From: DATKEK01 sp035512195 | Lineage (GTDB): Bacteria; Pseudomonadota; Gammaproteobacteria; Burkholderiales; Eutrophovitaceae | Assembly: GCA_035512195.1 (NCBI GenBank) | Contig: DATKEK010000250.1 | Coordinates: forward strand, 1-34,032 | Direction: 5' to 3' | Length of the DNA stretch: 34,032 nt | Shown here: positions 6,461 to 15,969 of the stretch, one piece after another | Layout of the letters: each line of letters begins with the position of its first letter | Numbering within the stretch: position 1 is the first letter of the stretch | The notes under the pieces: generated by a model | Told to the model about the DNA's origin: nothing | What the model saw: the letters and a program-made list of their open reading frames with translations, nothing else | The model's database searches: none | Position numbers and translations under genes: made by a program

Positions 6461-9100
6461 ATGGATAACCAATATCAACCTGCGGAGATCGAGCGGCAGG
6501 TCCAGGAGAACTGGACCCGGCAGAAGGCGTTTCGCGCGGTGGAGGCCGACGGGCGCCCGAAGTACTACTGCCTGTCGATGTTCCCGTACCCGTCGGGAAA
6601 ACTGCACATGGGCCATGTGCGCAATTACACCATCGGCGACGTGCTCACGCGCTATCACCGCATGCGCGGTTTCAACGTGATGCAGCCGATGGGGTGGGAT
6701 GCGTTCGGACTGCCGGCGGAGAACGCGGCGATGGCCAACAGCGTGCCGCCCGCGAAGTGGACGCGCGACAACATCGCCTACATGAAGAAGCAGTTGCAGT
6801 CGCTCGGTTTTGCGATCGACTGGGAGCGTGAGCTTGCCACCTGCGATCCCTCGTATTACCGCTGGAACCAGTGGCTGTTCCTGCGCATGCTGGACCGCGG
6901 CCTGGTTTACAAAACCACCGGCACGGTGAACTGGGACCCGGTCGACCAGACCGTGCTGGCCAACGAGCAGGTGATCGACGGCCGCGGCTGGCGTACTGGC
7001 GCGCCGGTGCAGAAGCGCGAGATCCCGATGTACTACATGCGCATCACCGCCTACGCGGAGGAGCTGCTCGCGTCACTGGAAGAGCTGCCGGGCTGGCCGG
7101 AACGCGTGAAGACGATGCAGGCGAACTGGATCGGCCGCAGCGAGGGCGTAAACATCGCATTTCCCTACGCGCTGGACGGCGAGCAGAAGCAGCTCAAGGT
7201 GTTCACTACCCGAGCCGACACCGTCATGGGTGTGAGCTTCTGCGCGGTGGCGGCAGAGCATCCGCTGGCGGCGCACGCGGCCAAGAACGATCCGAAACTT
7301 GCCGCCTTCGTGGACGAGTGCAAACGCGGCAGCGTGATGGAGGCGGATCTTGCCACCATGGAAAAGAAGGGCATGCCGACCGGGCTCTACGTCACGCATC
7401 CGCTGACCGGCGAACAGGTCGAGGTGTGGGTCGGTAACTATGTACTGATGACCTACGGTGAGGGCGCGGTGATGGGCGTGCCTGCGCACGACGAGCGCGA
7501 TTTCGCCTTTGCCAGGAAATACGGTCTGCCGATACCGCAGGTGATTGCGGTCGAGGGCATGACTTACTCCTCCGACGCGTGGCAGCCGTGGTATGCGGAT
7601 TACGGCGTGTGCGTGAACTCCGGGCCTTACGACGGACTGGACTTCCAGGCCGCGACCGATGCGATCGCGCGCGACCTGAAAGCGAAGAAGCTCGGCGAGA
7701 AACAGGTGCAGTGGCGGCTGCGCGACTGGGGCATCTCGCGTCAGCGTTACTGGGGCACGCCGGTGCCGATCATTCACTGCGAAGGCTGCGGCGACGTCGC
7801 GGTGCCGGACGATCAGCTGCCGGTGGTGTTGCCGGAAGACTGCGTGCCGGACGGCACCGGCAATCCGCTGAACAAGCGTGCGGACTTCCTCGAGTGCGTC
7901 TGCCCCGAGTGCGGCGGCAAGGCGCGGCGCGAAACCGACACCATGGACACTTTCGTTGATTCGTCCTGGTACTTCCTGCGCTACGCCTGCCCGGACAGCG
8001 ACAAGGCGATGCTGGACGAACGCGTGAAGCATTGGCTGCCGGTCGATCAGTACATCGGCGGCATCGAACATGCGATCCTGCACCTGCTGTATTCGCGCTT
8101 CTGGACCAAGGTGATGCGCGATCTCGGGCTGGTGCGGATCGGCGAACCGTTCGCCAACCTGCTGACGCAGGGCATGGTGCTGAACGAGATTTTCTATCGC
8201 AAGGCGGCTACGGGACGCATCACCTACTACAACCCGGTCGATGTCGACATTCGCACCGACGACAAGGGCACTCGAATCGGAGCCGCACTGCGCAGCGACG
8301 GCCAGCCGGTCGAATCCGACGGCATCGGCACCATGTCGAAATCCAAGAACAACGGTGTCGATCCGCAGAAGCTGATCGAGGAGTTCGGCGCCGACACCGC
8401 GCGGTTCTTCATGATGTTCGCCAGCCCGCCCGAGCAGACGCTGGAATGGTCCGACTCCGGGGTCGAAGGCGGGTATCGTTACATGAAGCGGCTGTGGGCG
8501 TTCGCGCACCAGTGGCAAGCGGCGATCGCCGGCGTCTCGAAGCGCAGGAACGGCGATTACACCGGCCATGCGTTTCCGGACGACCTCGGCAGTTCTTCCC
8601 CCACGGTCGCCGGGCTGCGGCGCGAGATCCATACGGTGCTGAAGCAGGCGAGCTTCGACATGGAGCGCAAGCAGTTCAACACCGTCGCGTCCGCCGCGAT
8701 GAAGATGCTGAATGCACTGCAGGACGGCACCGGGGCGGATGGCGCGGCCAAGCACCTGCACGACGCGCTGCACGAGGGCTTCGGCATTCTGCTGCGCGTG
8801 CTGTATCCGATCACGCCGCATGTCTGCCACATGCTGTGGAACGAACTCGGCTACGCCGGCGATCTGCTGGATGCAACCTGGCCGGAAGTCGATGAATCGG
8901 CGCTCAGGCGCGATGAGATCGAGCTGGTGCTGCAGGTGAACGGAAAGCTGCGCGGCAACATCCTGGTGCCGAGCGAAGCAAGCCGTGCCGTCGTCGAAGG
9001 GCTGGCACTGGAAAGCGAGGCCGCGAAGAAGTACGTCGCCGGCCAGCCGATCAAGAAAGTCGTAGTGGTACCGGGGCGGCTGGTTAACATCGTCGTATGA
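6461..9100 (+). CDS. leuS: Leucyl-tRNA synthetase
   Basis: A class I aminoacyl-tRNA synthetase that charges tRNA-Leu. The 879-residue length is usual for bacterial LeuRS. The HIGH signature is HMGH (49-52) within PYPSGKLHMGHVRNYT. The KMSKS signature is TMSKSKNNG (Met625-Lys629). Between them lie the inserted editing domain (about 220-410, including the threonine-rich loop VFTTRADTVMG) and a four-cysteine zinc-type cluster (CEGCGD ... CPECGG). The C-terminus carries the anticodon-binding bundle and the small terminal domain. The last codons overlap the putative lptE start in an ATGA arrangement (9097-9100). The leuS-lptE pairing is common in proteobacteria; holA, the usual third gene, is absent here. 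Confidence 0.97.
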   Translation: MDNQYQPAEIERQVQENWTRQKAFRAVEADGRPKYYCLSMFPYPSGKLHMGHVRNYTIGDVLTRYHRMRGFNVMQPMGWDAFGLPAENAAMANSVPPAKWTRDNIAYMKKQLQSLGFAIDWERELATCDPSYYRWNQWLFLRMLDRGLVYKTTGTVNWDPVDQTVLANEQVIDGRGWRTGAPVQKREIPMYYMRITAYAEELLASLEELPGWPERVKTMQANWIGRSEGVNIAFPYALDGEQKQLKVFTTRADTVMGVSFCAVAAEHPLAAHAAKNDPKLAAFVDECKRGSVMEADLATMEKKGMPTGLYVTHPLTGEQVEVWVGNYVLMTYGEGAVMGVPAHDERDFAFARKYGLPIPQVIAVEGMTYSSDAWQPWYADYGVCVNSGPYDGLDFQAATDAIARDLKAKKLGEKQVQWRLRDWGISRQRYWGTPVPIIHCEGCGDVAVPDDQLPVVLPEDCVPDGTGNPLNKRADFLECVCPECGGKARRETDTMDTFVDSSWYFLRYACPDSDKAMLDERVKHWLPVDQYIGGIEHAILHLLYSRFWTKVMRDLGLVRIGEPFANLLTQGMVLNEIFYRKAATGRITYYNPVDVDIRTDDKGTRIGAALRSDGQPVESDGIGTMSKSKNNGVDPQKLIEEFGADTARFFMMFASPPEQTLEWSDSGVEGGYRYMKRLWAFAHQWQAAIAGVSKRRNGDYTGHAFPDDLGSSSPTVAGLRREIHTVLKQASFDMERKQFNTVASAAMKMLNALQDGTGADGAAKHLHDALHEGFGILLRVLYPITPHVCHMLWNELGYAGDLLDATWPEVDESALRRDEIELVLQVNGKLRGNILVPSEASRAVVEGLALESEAAKKYVAGQPIKKVVVVPGRLVNIVV

Positions 9101-9726
9101 AAGGAACGTGCTCAGTGCCCAGTGCCCAGTGCCCAGTGAAAGGCGCAGAACAGCGAACCGACTGCCATGCGGGACCGGACTTCTCCGGGTGTGACAGTGT
9201 CCCTGCGAGTTCTTGCTGGGCACTGGGTACTGGGCACTGGGCACACATCATCGCAATGCTTTGCATTGCGATGATGCTCTCCGGCTGCGGCTTCAAGCTG
9301 CGCGGACAGGCGGAACTGCCGTTCGAGTCGATCTATATAGAGACCGACGGCTTCTCGATCTTCGGCAACGAACTGCGCCGGGCGATCCAGTCCGGTACCC
9401 AGACGACGCTGGTGGACCGGCCGGATCATGCGGAGGTGATCCTGCGCATCGTCGCCGAGCAGCAGGAGCGGCATATCCTCTCCATTTCCAGCGCGGGCCG
9501 CGTGCGCGAATTCGAACTGCGCTACCGCATTGCCTACCGGCTGGTGGACCGGGCCGCGACCGACGTCGTGCCGCCGGGCGAGCTTGCTCTGCACCGCGAC
9601 CTGACCTACGACGATACCGAGGTGCTTGCCAAGGAGTCCGAAGAGCAGTTGCTGTTCGAGGACATGAAGTCCGATGCCGTGCAGCAGATGCTGCGCCGAC
9701 TGTCTCTCATCAGGCGGCCTTCCTGA
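9097..9726 (+). CDS. lptE: LPS-assembly lipoprotein LptE, with repeat-derived N-terminal region
   Basis: LptE is the outer-membrane lipoprotein that plugs LptD and delivers lipopolysaccharide to the cell surface. The mature part is recognisable from the lipobox LSGC followed by GFKLRGQ, and by the position after leuS. The 5' end is odd. The only in-frame ATG codons are 9097 (ATGA overlap with leuS, placing the lipid-bearing cysteine at residue 64), 9256 (cysteine at residue 11, a very short signal with no basic residues) and further ones inside the hydrophobic core. The first 50 codons run through a paired-arm repeat, and the hydrophobic core is encoded by a perfect 14-bp palindrome. I list the coupled ATG; 9256 is a fair alternative. 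The mature domain looks intact. Confidence 0.8.
   Translation: MKGTCSVPSAQCPVKGAEQRTDCHAGPDFSGCDSVPASSCWALGTGHWAHIIAMLCIAMMLSGCGFKLRGQAELPFESIYIETDGFSIFGNELRRAIQSGTQTTLVDRPDHAEVILRIVAEQQERHILSISSAGRVREFELRYRIAYRLVDRAATDVVPPGELALHRDLTYDDTEVLAKESEEQLLFEDMKSDAVQQMLRRLSLIRRPS
9108..9244. repeat. Paired-arm repeat, type B (CAGTGCC heptamers)
   Basis: The left arm 9108-9136 holds tandem CAGTGCC heptamers, and the right arm 9216-9244 is the inverted copy. Over 29 bases the arms match at 27 positions. The intervening 79 bases show no repeat of their own. The element begins 7 bases after the leuS stop and extends into the lptE frame without breaking it, so it is both intergenic repeat and apparent coding sequence. 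Confidence 0.85.
9246..9276 (+). promoter_or_regulatory. Perfect 14-bp inverted repeat over the lptE signal-peptide core
   Basis: CATCATCGCAATGC (9246-9259), loop TTT, then its exact reverse complement (9263-9276). In the lptE frame it reads IIAMLCIAMM, the hydrophobic core just before the LSGC lipobox. The hairpin contains the ATG at 9256, so in mRNA it could bury that start codon. It directly abuts the type B repeat arm. Confidence 0.8.
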
Positions 9727-9770
9727 GCCGCACGGCTATAATCGCGCGCAGTCGATAAACCCGATTCGTC

Positions 9771-10895
9771 ATGTCCGAAGGTTCAACAGGGATCGTCACG
9801 CCCCAGTCGATGCATTTCGACGAGCCGATCGCGCTCAAGAGTGGCGCGCAGCTGGACAGCTACGACCTCGCTTATGAGACCTACGGCACGCTGAACGCCG
9901 CGCGCAGCAACGCGATCCTGGTGTGCCATGCGCTGAACGCCTCGCATCACGTCGCCGGGGTGTACGCGGACGATCCACGCAACGTCGGCTGGTGGGACAA
10001 CCTGATCGGCCCCGGCAAGCCGGTGGATACCAACCGCTTCTTTGTGGTCGGGGTGAACAATCTCGGCGGCTGCCACGGCTCTAGCGGCCCGTCCAGCATC
10101 GATCCGAAGACCGGCAAGCCCTACGGCGGAAGTTTTCCGGTGGTGACGGTGGAGGACTGGGTGGAGTCGCATGCCCGGCTGGCCACCCGTCTCGGCATCG
10201 AGCGGTTTGCGGCGGTAATGGGCGGCAGCCTGGGCGCGATGCAGGCATTGCAGTGGGCGATCAGCCAGCCCGACCGCGTGCGAAATTCGCTGGTGATCGC
10301 GGCGGCCCCGAAGCTGTCGGCGCAGAACATCGCGTTCAACGAAGTCGCCCGCCAGGCGATCACTTCGGATCCGGATTTTCACCACGGCAACTACCACGAG
10401 CACGGAGTGGTGCCGCGGCGCGGCCTGCGCATCGCGCGCATGATCGGACACATCACCTACCTTTCCGACGACGCGATGGCCGAGAAATTCGGTCGCGCAT
10501 TGCGCGAAGGCGTGCTCAAGTTCAACTTCGACGTCGAGTTCCAGATCGAGTCCTATCTGCGCTATCAGGCTGACAAGTTTGCGGATCGCTTCGATGCAAA
10601 CACCTATCTGCGGATTACCAAGGCGCTGGATTATTTCGATCCGGCCGCGGAGCATGGCGGTGTCCTGTCGGCGGCGCTCGCGCCGGCGAAGGCGAACTTC
10701 CTGGTGGCTTCGTTCACTTCCGACTGGCGGTTCTCGCCGGTGCGTTCTCGCGAGATCGTGAGTGCGCTGGTGCATAACTGGCTGAACGTGTCGTATGCGG
10801 AAATCGACGCGCCGCACGGCCACGACGCGTTCCTGATGGACGATGCGCGCTACCACGCCCTGATCCGGGCCTATCTCGACAATGTCACGCTCTAG
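9771..10895 (+). CDS. metX: Homoserine O-acyltransferase (MetX)
   Basis: An alpha/beta-hydrolase-fold enzyme that acylates homoserine at the start of methionine synthesis. In its 374 residues the nucleophile is Ser153 in VMGGSLGAMQ, with Asp318 (TSDWRFSP) and His351 (APHGHDAF) completing the triad. NNLGGCHGSSGPSS is the usual MetX loop. MetX proteins use acetyl-CoA or succinyl-CoA, and many betaproteobacterial members were shown to be succinyltransferases despite the 'acetyl' name; I cannot settle the donor by eye. TATAAT at 9737-9742 upstream could be a -10 element but lacks a good -35. metW follows immediately, the conserved metXW pair. Confidence 0.93.
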   Translation: MSEGSTGIVTPQSMHFDEPIALKSGAQLDSYDLAYETYGTLNAARSNAILVCHALNASHHVAGVYADDPRNVGWWDNLIGPGKPVDTNRFFVVGVNNLGGCHGSSGPSSIDPKTGKPYGGSFPVVTVEDWVESHARLATRLGIERFAAVMGGSLGAMQALQWAISQPDRVRNSLVIAAAPKLSAQNIAFNEVARQAITSDPDFHHGNYHEHGVVPRRGLRIARMIGHITYLSDDAMAEKFGRALREGVLKFNFDVEFQIESYLRYQADKFADRFDANTYLRITKALDYFDPAAEHGGVLSAALAPAKANFLVASFTSDWRFSPVRSREIVSALVHNWLNVSYAEIDAPHGHDAFLMDDARYHALIRAYLDNVTL

Positions 10896-10902
10896 AGTGC
10901 CC

Positions 10903-11520
10903 ATGAACGCGCAGGCCACACCCCCGACCCTGGCAGGACGCCCCGACTTCGAGGCAATCGCCAGATGGATCAAACCCAGTTCGAACGTGCTGGACCTGGG
11001 CTGCGGCGACGGTTCGCTGCTGCGCTATCTGCATGAACGGCGCGATGCCAAGACCTACGGAGTCGAGATCGACGATACCAAGGTGCTGGCCTGCGTCAAG
11101 AACGGGGTGAACGTGCTGCAGTCCGACCTCGAATCCGGGCTGCTGGAGTTCGAGAGCAATTCCTTCGATTACGTGATGCTGTCGCTGACTTTGCAGGCAG
11201 TGCGCCATACCGAGCGCATCGTGAAGGAAATGCTGCGGGTGGGACGCGAGGGCATCGTGACATTTCCAAACTTCGGCTACTGGCGGCATCGGCTGCAGGT
11301 GCTGACCGGCAACATGCCAGTGTCGCGGGACCTGCCATACCAGTGGTACGACACGCCGAACATCCATCTGTCCACCATCGACGACTTCGAGATTTTCTGC
11401 GCGGGCCACGGCATTCGCATTCTCGAGCGCATCGTGATGGACGGCGGGCGCGAGGTGCGTTCTCTGCCGAATCTGCTGGGTGCGCTCGCGGTTTACCGTT
11501 TCGACGACCACGCACCCTGA
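10903..11520 (+). CDS. metW: MetW, methionine biosynthesis methyltransferase-fold protein
   Basis: A 205-residue protein with the SAM-binding motif VLDLGCGDGSLL and the MetW signatures TFPNFGYWRHR and YQWYDTPNIHLST. MetW is found beside metX in many proteobacteria and is thought to support homoserine acylation, though its biochemical role is not firmly settled. I prefer ATG 10903, which has a short AGAG ahead of it. An in-frame ATG at 10882 overlaps the end of metX by 14 bases and is also possible. The coupling to metX and the tight spacing point to one transcript. The stop lies 16 bases from the convergent ampG-like stop, with no obvious terminator between. Confidence 0.9.
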   Translation: MNAQATPPTLAGRPDFEAIARWIKPSSNVLDLGCGDGSLLRYLHERRDAKTYGVEIDDTKVLACVKNGVNVLQSDLESGLLEFESNSFDYVMLSLTLQAVRHTERIVKEMLRVGREGIVTFPNFGYWRHRLQVLTGNMPVSRDLPYQWYDTPNIHLSTIDDFEIFCAGHGIRILERIVMDGGREVRSLPNLLGALAVYRFDDHAP

Positions 11521-11536
11521 TAGCCGATCGACTGCG

Positions 11537-12889
11537 TTATCCGGCCGCGTCCTTCGCGGTTTTCCTGACCTGCGCTTCCGGATAGCGGCGCATCAGGATC
11601 ACCAGCAGCGGCAGGCCGAGCAGGGCGATTCCCGCGGTCAGGGCGAAGAACACCGCCCAGTCGCCGTCCAGCGAATCCACCATCCAGCCGCTGGCGGCCG
11701 ACAGCCAGATGCGCCCGAGATTGCCGAGCGATGCGAGCAGCGCATACTGAGTCGCGGTGTAGGCGACGTTGCACAAACCGGACAGGTAGGAGACGAAGGC
11801 AACGGTTGCCAGGCCCGCGGTGAAGTTGTCGCTGACAACCGCGATGCGGAACACGATCGGATCCTGCCCGGACATTGCCAGCCACGAATAGGTGAGATTG
11901 GTGGCGGCGGCGAGCGCGCCCGCCACCAGCAGCGCGCGGAACATGCCAAGACGGGCAACCAGCATGCCGCCGGCGAGCACGCCGATGCCGTTGGCGACGA
12001 AGCCATAGATCTTCATCACCTCGGCGATCTGGCCGAGATCGAAACCGAGTTCGCGGTAGAACACGCCCGACATGCGCCCGAGCAGCGCGTCGCCAAACTT
12101 GAATAGCACGATGAACACCAGCACCAGCAGCCAGCCTTCGCGCCGCATGAATTCCAGGAACGGCGCGATCGCCGCAGCGTGAATCCACGTGACTGCGCCG
12201 GCAAGGCGCCCGAAGCGTTGCGCGCGTGCGGCGAACTGCGATTCGCGCTCGACGGTGTCCGCCGGCGGACGGTACGCCGGCTCGGGCGCGAGCAGGATCG
12301 CAGTGATGCCGACCAGCACCGCGGCCGCGAGCACGAAGTACGCGGTATTCCAGCCGAGCGCCTGCGCAAGGTACAGTCCGCCCGCGCCGCCCACCAGCGT
12401 TCCGCCCAGATGCCAACCCCAGATCGCCGCGGCCGAACCCGCGCCGTAGCGTTCCGGCTCGAGCACGTCGATCCGGTAGGCGTCGATCACCACGTCCTGG
12501 GTGGCGGAAACGAAGGTGACGAACAGCACTGCTGCCGCCACTGCGAACAGGTTCAGCGAGGGTTGCGCCTGCGCAAGCACCAGGATCGCAACCATCAGCA
12601 GCAGCTGCGTGAACAGCGTCCAGCCGCGGCGACGGCCGAAGCGCGCGGTGAACCACGGCAGCCGCATGCGGTCGACCAGCGGTGCCCACAGAAAATTGAT
12701 TGCGTAAGGCGTGGCGGCGAGCGCGAACAGCCCGATGTCGGTGCGCGAGACGCCTTCGTCGCGCAGCCAGATCGACAGGTTGGTGAAGACCAGCGGCGCC
12801 GGCAGGCCGCTCGAGAAGCCGAGAGCGAGCAGCGTCGCCATGCGCCGGTCACGGTAGGGGGCAAACAGTTGCGCGATGCGCTCCAGCAC
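11537..12889 (-). CDS. ampG: AmpG-like major facilitator permease
   Basis: A 450-residue MFS transporter with about 12 membrane helices. The opening (VLERIAQLFAPYRDRRM, then LLALGFSSGLPAPLVF) and the early FLWAPLVDR loop match AmpG, the inner-membrane importer of anhydromuropeptides released by lytic transglycosylases. This makes a link to wall turnover reasonable, but related MFS proteins with other substrates exist. I take GTG 12889 as the start, 5 bases after the xthA stop, because it gives the family-typical N-terminus. ATG 12841 would remove part of it. The open frame continues far upstream over xthA, which I discount. Likely co-transcribed with xthA. Confidence 0.8.
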   Translation of the reverse strand: MLERIAQLFAPYRDRRMATLLALGFSSGLPAPLVFTNLSIWLRDEGVSRTDIGLFALAATPYAINFLWAPLVDRMRLPWFTARFGRRRGWTLFTQLLLMVAILVLAQAQPSLNLFAVAAAVLFVTFVSATQDVVIDAYRIDVLEPERYGAGSAAAIWGWHLGGTLVGGAGGLYLAQALGWNTAYFVLAAAVLVGITAILLAPEPAYRPPADTVERESQFAARAQRFGRLAGAVTWIHAAAIAPFLEFMRREGWLLVLVFIVLFKFGDALLGRMSGVFYRELGFDLGQIAEVMKIYGFVANGIGVLAGGMLVARLGMFRALLVAGALAAATNLTYSWLAMSGQDPIVFRIAVVSDNFTAGLATVAFVSYLSGLCNVAYTATQYALLASLGNLGRIWLSAASGWMVDSLDGDWAVFFALTAGIALLGLPLLVILMRRYPEAQVRKTAKDAAG

Positions 12890-12894
12890 GGCGC

Positions 12895-13662
12895 TCAGGC
12901 GTAATCGATCGTGAGCGGCGCGTGATCGCTGAAGCGCCAGGCCTTGTAGATCGACGCGGACTGCGCTTTGCCCGCAATGCCCGGCGTGGCGACCTGGTAG
13001 TCGATCCGCCATCCGACGTTCTTGGCCCAGGCCTGTCCGCGGTTGGACCACCAGGTGTATTGCTCCGGCTCCTGGTTCAGCTGCCGGAAGACGTCGACGT
13101 AGCCGAGCCTGTCGATCACGCCCGAGAACCACTCGCGCTCCTCGGGCAGGAAGCCCGAGTTCTTCTGGTTCGAACGCCAGTTCTTCAGGTCGATCGCCTT
13201 GTGTGCGACATTCCAGTCCCCGCACAGCACCACGTCCCGGCCGCTGCTTGCCAGCCTGTGCAGCGGTTCGATGAACCGTTGCATGAAACTGAACTTGATA
13301 GCTAGGCGGTCCGGCGAACTCGTGCCGGACGGAACATACACCGAGACCACCGAGAGATTGCCGAACTGCACTTCCAGGTAGCGGCCTTCGGCGTCGATGT
13401 CGGGAATGCCGAGACCTTCGACGATGCGGTCGGGCTGTCTTCGGCAGTAAATGCCGACGCCGCTGTAGCCGGGCCGCTCAGCACAATGAAAGTAGCCGCG
13501 GTAACCTTGCGGCTCGAGCAGCGCCGGCGTCATGTCTTTTGCCTGCGCCTTGATTTCCTGCACGCAGATGAAGTCGGCTTTCTGCTCCGGCATCCAGTCC
13601 AGCAGCCCTTTGTTGACGGCGGAGCGTATGCCGTTTAGATTCAGCGTAACTATTCGCAGCAT
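12895..13662 (-). CDS. xthA: Exodeoxyribonuclease III
   Basis: An Mg-dependent AP endonuclease and 3'-5' exonuclease of base excision repair. The 255 residues carry the EEP-family active site: Glu36 in VQEIKAQ, Asp149 and Asn151 in CGDWNVAH, and Asp246-His247 in FSDHAPL. The opening MLRIVTLNLNGIRSA is typical and fixes the start at ATG 13662, even though the frame is open for another 300 bases upstream. That start is only 3 bases from the divergent pyrE start, so any promoter and ribosome-binding site for xthA must lie inside pyrE. The ampG-like gene follows with a 5-base gap. Confidence 0.95.
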   Translation of the reverse strand: MLRIVTLNLNGIRSAVNKGLLDWMPEQKADFICVQEIKAQAKDMTPALLEPQGYRGYFHCAERPGYSGVGIYCRRQPDRIVEGLGIPDIDAEGRYLEVQFGNLSVVSVYVPSGTSSPDRLAIKFSFMQRFIEPLHRLASSGRDVVLCGDWNVAHKAIDLKNWRSNQKNSGFLPEEREWFSGVIDRLGYVDVFRQLNQEPEQYTWWSNRGQAWAKNVGWRIDYQVATPGIAGKAQSASIYKAWRFSDHAPLTIDYA

Positions 13663-13665
13663 GAG

Positions 13666-14313
13666 ATGACTTCGGATTTTCGGCAGGACTTCATAGAATT
13701 CGCACTGGCGCAGAAAGTTCTGTGCTTCGGCGAGTTCAAGACCAAGGCAGGCCGCCTTTCTCCGTATTTTTTCAACGCCGGCCTGTTCAACGACGGCGAT
13801 GCCCTTCGCAGGCTCGGCCAATTCTACGCGAAAGCGATTCTCGCAGCGGACATGCCGTTCGACATGCTGTTCGGGCCGGCGTACAAGGGAATCTCCCTGG
13901 TGTCGGCCACCGCGATCGCGCTTGCGGAATCGGGACGCAGCGTGCTGTTCTGTTTCAACCGCAAGGAAGCAAAGGATCACGGCGAAGGCGGAATCACCAT
14001 CGGCGCGACGCTTTCAGGGCGCGTGCTGATCGTGGACGACGTGATCTCGGCCGGTACCTCGGTACGCGAATCGGTGGAGATCATTCGTGGCGCGGGCGCG
14101 CAGCCCTGCGGTGTGGTGATTGCACTGGACCGGATGGAGCGCGGCAGCGGCAAGCTGTCGGCGGTGCAGGAAGTGCGCGAGCAGTTCGGTATCCCCGTGG
14201 TGAGTATCGCCAGCCTGGAAGACCTGCTGGCATTCCTGGCCCGCAGGCAGGAACTTTCGCCGGTGCTGGATGCGGTGAATCGCTACCGCAGCGAGTACGG
14301 CGTCAGCGCCTGA
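13666..14313 (+). CDS. pyrE: Orotate phosphoribosyltransferase
   Basis: Converts orotate and PRPP to orotidine 5'-phosphate in pyrimidine synthesis. The 215 residues match the bacterial OPRTase: RQDFIEFALAQKVLCFGEF at the start, SPYFFNAGLF, the flexible-loop region FNRKEAKDHGEGG, and the PRPP-binding motif LIVDDVISAGTS (121-132). The start at ATG 13666 agrees with the family N-terminus. There is no visible Shine-Dalgarno sequence in the bases before it, which belong to the xthA start. The xthA-pyrE divergent pair is known in betaproteobacteria, but a 3-base gap is extreme. The end is convergent with gatB, 18 bases apart. Confidence 0.95.
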   Translation: MTSDFRQDFIEFALAQKVLCFGEFKTKAGRLSPYFFNAGLFNDGDALRRLGQFYAKAILAADMPFDMLFGPAYKGISLVSATAIALAESGRSVLFCFNRKEAKDHGEGGITIGATLSGRVLIVDDVISAGTSVRESVEIIRGAGAQPCGVVIALDRMERGSGKLSAVQEVREQFGIPVVSIASLEDLLAFLARRQELSPVLDAVNRYRSEYGVSA

Positions 14314-14331
14314 ATCGCGCAACGGCCGCGC

Positions 14332-15840
<1,509 letters not shown>

Positions 15841-15858
15841 CGGTTCAGAACCCGTCCG

Positions 15859-15936
15859 CCACCAAGGCACCAAGGCATAAAGAACTGCCCGTGACGCTTG
15901 TTCGGTCTTCTTGGTGTCTTTTTGTCTTGGTGGCTT
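15859..15936. repeat. Paired-arm repeat, type A copy 3 (CACCAAGG/CTTGGTG)
   Basis: Left arm CCACCAAGGCACCAAGG (15859-15875) and right arm 15908-15936 with CTTCTTGGTG and GTCTTGGTGG units. The arms pair imperfectly because the right arm has a T-rich interruption (15918-15923). It sits in the 129-base gap between the gatA stop (15970, minus strand) and the gatB start (15840), that is, inside the gatCAB transcription unit. Confidence 0.7.
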
Positions 15937-15969
15937 GCATGGATTTTCCCGAGATGCGCGCTCCAGCCG

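Noticed and set aside
7073..9244. Open frame of about 720 codons antisense to leuS
   Set aside because: It mirrors the GC-rich codon pattern of leuS, has no recognisable domain, and leuS is beyond doubt. Similar long antisense frames lie opposite the large oxidoreductase and other genes for the same reason.
12889..13225. Upstream extension of the ampG-like frame across xthA
   Set aside because: The extra residues lack protein-like pattern and lie in another frame of a certain gene; GTG 12889 gives the typical permease N-terminus.
13663..13980. Upstream extension of the xthA frame across pyrE
   Set aside because: Exonuclease III begins with MLRIVTLNLNG; the extension is the antisense of pyrE.
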